Source: DASTGO01 sp035719045 (GTDB lineage Bacteria > Actinomycetota > Actinomycetes > Actinomycetales > Kineosporiaceae). From it: a stretch of 25,202 nucleotides of DNA. Position 1 is the first letter of the stretch. The number at the start of each line of letters is the position of its first letter. This document shows, piece by piece, positions 23,039 to 25,202 of the stretch. A program made the translations under genes and the position numbers. The notes beneath the pieces were generated by a model. The model had not been told where the DNA came from. It saw only the letters and a program-made list of their open reading frames with translations, and ran no database searches. The stretch covers positions 1-25,202 of the forward strand of contig DASTGO010000501.1 in NCBI GenBank assembly GCA_035719045.1, written 5' to 3'.

Positions 23039-24064
23039 GTGGTCGCCGCGCCGCCCATCGAGGTCGACCGTCTGACCAAGCACTTCGGCGGGGTGCATGC
23101 CGTGGCGGACCTGAGCTTCACGGTGGCACCGGGCCGGGTCACCGGCTTCCTCGGCCCGAACGGCGCGGGCAAGACGACGACGCTGCGGATCCTGCTGGGC
23201 CTGGTGACCCCCACCTCGGGGACCGCCACCATCGGCGGCCGGCGGTATGCCGAACTGAGCGACCCGCTGCAGACCGTCGGCGCCTCCCTGGAGGCCACCG
23301 GCTTCCACGCCGGCCGGACCGCCCGGGACCACCTGCGCGTGCTGGCCATCGCCGGCGGGCTGCCCACGCGCCGCGCCGACGAGGTCCTCGCCCTGGTCGG
23401 GCTGACCGACTCCGCCGGGCGCCGGGTCGGCGGCTTCTCGCTGGGCATGCGGCAGCGGCTGGCCCTGGCGGCGGCCCTGCTCGGGGACCCGCCGGTCCTG
23501 CTGCTCGACGAGCCGGCCAACGGCCTGGACCCCGAGGGGATCGTCTGGCTGCGCGGCTTCCTGCGGGTCCTGGCCGGAGAGGGCCGCACCGTCCTGGTCT
23601 CCAGCCACGTGCTGTCCGAGGTGCAGCAGACGGTGGACGATGTGATCATCATCGCCCGCGGCCGGCTGATCAGGCAGGCGTCGCTGGCCGAGCTCGAGGA
23701 CGAGGGCGGCACCTACGTCCTCTCCCCCACCCCGGACCTGCTGGCCGGTGCGCTGACCGCCGCCGGGCTGCGGGCCGAACCCGCCCAGGTCCGGTCCGGC
23801 GCTCCCGTACCCCCGGGCGACGTGCCCCCGGGCGAGCAGGCCGGTGCGCTGCGGGTCCGCCAGGCCACTCCTGCCGAGGTGGGTGCGGTGGCCTTCCGGG
23901 CGGGCGTCGAGGTGCACGAACTGCGGACCGACGCCGGCGACCTGGAGTCGGTGTTCCTCAGCCTGACGTCCAACGGCGCCGGCCCTCCCGGGACGGGACC
24001 GGGCGGCGGACAGCTCCCGGGCACGGGCCCGACCCCGACAAGCGGCCAGGAGGTGGCCCGGTGA
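23039..24064 (+). CDS. ABC transporter ATP-binding protein
   Basis: 341 residues from GTG at 23039, preceded closely by GAGGA; a GTG at 23015 is an alternative. The nucleotide-binding domain (about 5-230) shows Walker A GPNGAGKT, signature FSLGMRQRL, Walker B LLLDEPANGLDPEG and switch SSHVLSEV. The later part (about 230-341) is a typical accessory domain with LRVRQATPAEVGAVAFRAGVEVHEL and an ESVFLSLT end, plus a Gly/Pro-rich tail. This is the ABC-2 exporter type used for drugs, peptides or lipids. It overlaps the permease gene start by four bases (GTGA), so the pair forms one unit. The substrate is unknown. Confidence 0.93.
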   Translation: MVAAPPIEVDRLTKHFGGVHAVADLSFTVAPGRVTGFLGPNGAGKTTTLRILLGLVTPTSGTATIGGRRYAELSDPLQTVGASLEATGFHAGRTARDHLRVLAIAGGLPTRRADEVLALVGLTDSAGRRVGGFSLGMRQRLALAAALLGDPPVLLLDEPANGLDPEGIVWLRGFLRVLAGEGRTVLVSSHVLSEVQQTVDDVIIIARGRLIRQASLAELEDEGGTYVLSPTPDLLAGALTAAGLRAEPAQVRSGAPVPPGDVPPGEQAGALRVRQATPAEVGAVAFRAGVEVHELRTDAGDLESVFLSLTSNGAGPPGTGPGGGQLPGTGPTPTSGQEVAR

Positions 24065-24846
24065 TCCGCCTGATCCGTGCCGAACTGCTGAAACTGCGCA
24101 CCACCCGGCTGTGGTGGGGCCTGCTCATCGGCGTCGTCGCCGGGTCGGCCCTGCTGGCGGGCGTGGACGCGGGGTTGGCCGGCAGGGGGAACGCCGGGAT
24201 GCCGGGGGTCGGGGACGCGGCGATGGTCCGCACCATCTACACCGCCGGGATCAGCGTCGCCTACCTGATCACCCTGTCCCTGGGGATCATCATGATGGCC
24301 GGGGAGTACCGGCAGGCGACGATGACCGCCACCGTGCTCTGCAGTCCGCGCCGGGAGCGGATCGTGGTCGCCAAGCTGGTCGCCCTGCTCGTCGCCGGGG
24401 TCGGCTACGGGATGGCCGCGGCGATCACCGCCGTCGCCGTCGGAGCGCCGATCATCCTGGCCCGGGGCGGTTCGGCCCGGCTGCTGTCCGACGGGGTCCC
24501 CCGGACCCTCGGGCTGGCCGTGCTCGCCGTCGCCCTGTGGGGGGTCCTCGGGCTCGGCGTGGGGACGCTGATCCGCAACCAGGTGGTGGCGCTGCTGGTC
24601 ACCATCGGGACGGCCTGGCTGGTGGAACCGCTGGCCTCGGTCGCCCTCAACGCCCTGGATGCCGGAGCGGTGGCCAGGTTCCTGCCGTCCTCGGCCACCA
24701 GTTCCCTGATCTCACCACCGACCGGTGCCGGTGGCTTCACCCAGGAACTGCTGCCCTGGTGGGGCGGGGCCCTGGTGCTGCTCGGCTACGCCGCGGTCTC
24801 CGGGGCCCTGGGCGCCGCGATCACGCTGCGCCGCGACATCAGCTGA
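24061..24846 (+). CDS. ABC-2 family transporter permease
   Basis: 261 residues from GTG at 24061, with GGAGG at 24048-24052 eight bases upstream and inside the ATPase gene. It starts MIRLIRAELLKLRTTRLWWGLL, the usual opening of ABC-2 permeases. About six membrane helices are evident, including segments near 17-36, 66-84, 104-130, 150-170 and 240-255. A loop GEYRQATMTATVLCSPRRERIVVAK between helices 2 and 3 is characteristic. It should dimerise or pair with the preceding ATPase to export a substrate not identifiable here. After the stop at 24846 no further member of the operon is seen. Confidence 0.9.
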   Translation: MIRLIRAELLKLRTTRLWWGLLIGVVAGSALLAGVDAGLAGRGNAGMPGVGDAAMVRTIYTAGISVAYLITLSLGIIMMAGEYRQATMTATVLCSPRRERIVVAKLVALLVAGVGYGMAAAITAVAVGAPIILARGGSARLLSDGVPRTLGLAVLAVALWGVLGLGVGTLIRNQVVALLVTIGTAWLVEPLASVALNALDAGAVARFLPSSATSSLISPPTGAGGFTQELLPWWGGALVLLGYAAVSGALGAAITLRRDIS

Positions 24847-25143
24847 CCGGAGCTGACCGGCCCGTCCGTCCCACCCCGTCGACCGGTCCGTCCACCCCAC
24901 CGGCCGCTCCGCCCCGCGCGCGACGGGGCCGCGGGCCTGGCAGCACCTCCGCTGCCCGCCGTCAACCCGTTAGTCCCCGAACGGTACGTTCTGCCCGCTC
25001 ATCGCGGGGAGCCGGTCTCCTGCCGCCGTCGCGGGTTCGCCCGTCGCCGTCGAGCGTTCACCCGTACCGGGCGGGTTCCCGGTACCGGTTAGTGTTGCTG
25101 TGCCGCTGTCCACAGGCCGACCCGGAAGAAGGCGATCCACGCC

Positions 25144-25202
25144 GTGTCTGCGCACTCCACCTCACCGGCTCATCAGCACCCCGGGCCGAAGGAGTTCGGT
25201 CC
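25144..25202 (+). CDS. Possible start of 2-oxoglutarate decarboxylase/dehydrogenase E1 (partial, runs off window)
   Basis: Only the first 19 or so residues are present, from GTG at 25144: a Ser/His/Pro-rich opening ending KEFGP. Multifunctional 2-oxoglutarate decarboxylases of actinobacteria (Kgd) begin with such a variable tail followed by a conserved FGxNEWLV segment, and the end of the window fits that. GAAGAAGG at 25125-25132 is a plausible though distant ribosome-binding site. The 297-base gap before it contains inverted cggtacc elements near 25070-25090 and no other gene I can support. This call rests on very little sequence. Confidence 0.3.
   Translation, partial: MSAHSTSPAHQHPGPKEFG

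Overview
The window is high-GC actinobacterial DNA. GC-rich third codon positions run throughout, GTG/TTG starts are common, and a mycothiol-dependent maleylpyruvate isomerase-like protein, a DUF574-type methyltransferase and a GuaB1-type GMP reductase all point to a mycothiol-producing member of the Actinomycetota. The genus cannot be named from the sequence alone. Most genes are chromosomal housekeeping or metabolic types. The stretch from about 4.0 to 11.2 kb looks more accessory.

Left part (1-6.4 kb): a multidomain exopolysaccharide gene, probably cut at its 5' end by the window edge, fuses GH18, NodB deacetylase and GT2 domains. It converges on a DinB/MDMPI-fold gene across a repeat-rich terminator-like junction with a C10 tract. 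Next comes a decayed minus-strand zone: a SMI1/KNR4 (SUKH) gene broken by one base in a 6-nt homopolymer, and an unrecognised coding remnant with several frame changes and an 18-bp tandem repeat. A plus-strand DUF574 SAM methyltransferase follows.

Centre (6.4-11.3 kb): a single 1360-residue minus-strand protein joins a CHAT caspase-like protease (His241/Cys283), a STAND-type NTPase and a long helical TPR-like sensor region. This is the most interesting gene in the window and has the layout of a self-contained sensing, switching and proteolysis machine, such as an anti-phage or cell-death effector. It has an 8-nt G tract just before its start and a perfect 28-bp palindrome after its stop. A tRNA-Arg(CCG) gene lies just upstream on the same strand.

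Right part (11.3-25.2 kb): a Dabb-domain protein converges on a HAD-IIB phosphatase. A TetR regulator is divergent from a beta-glucosidase/sugar-transporter operon (four-base ATGA overlap), which forms a likely self-contained beta-glucoside cassette. An alpha/beta hydrolase, an orphan PAS-histidine kinase and an upstream M15 D,D-carboxypeptidase follow on the minus strand. The carboxypeptidase has a clear promoter and a palindromic leader. GuaB1 (minus) is divergent from an ABC ATPase/permease pair (plus). The last 59 bases may be the start of a 2-oxoglutarate decarboxylase (Kgd/SucA-like) gene.
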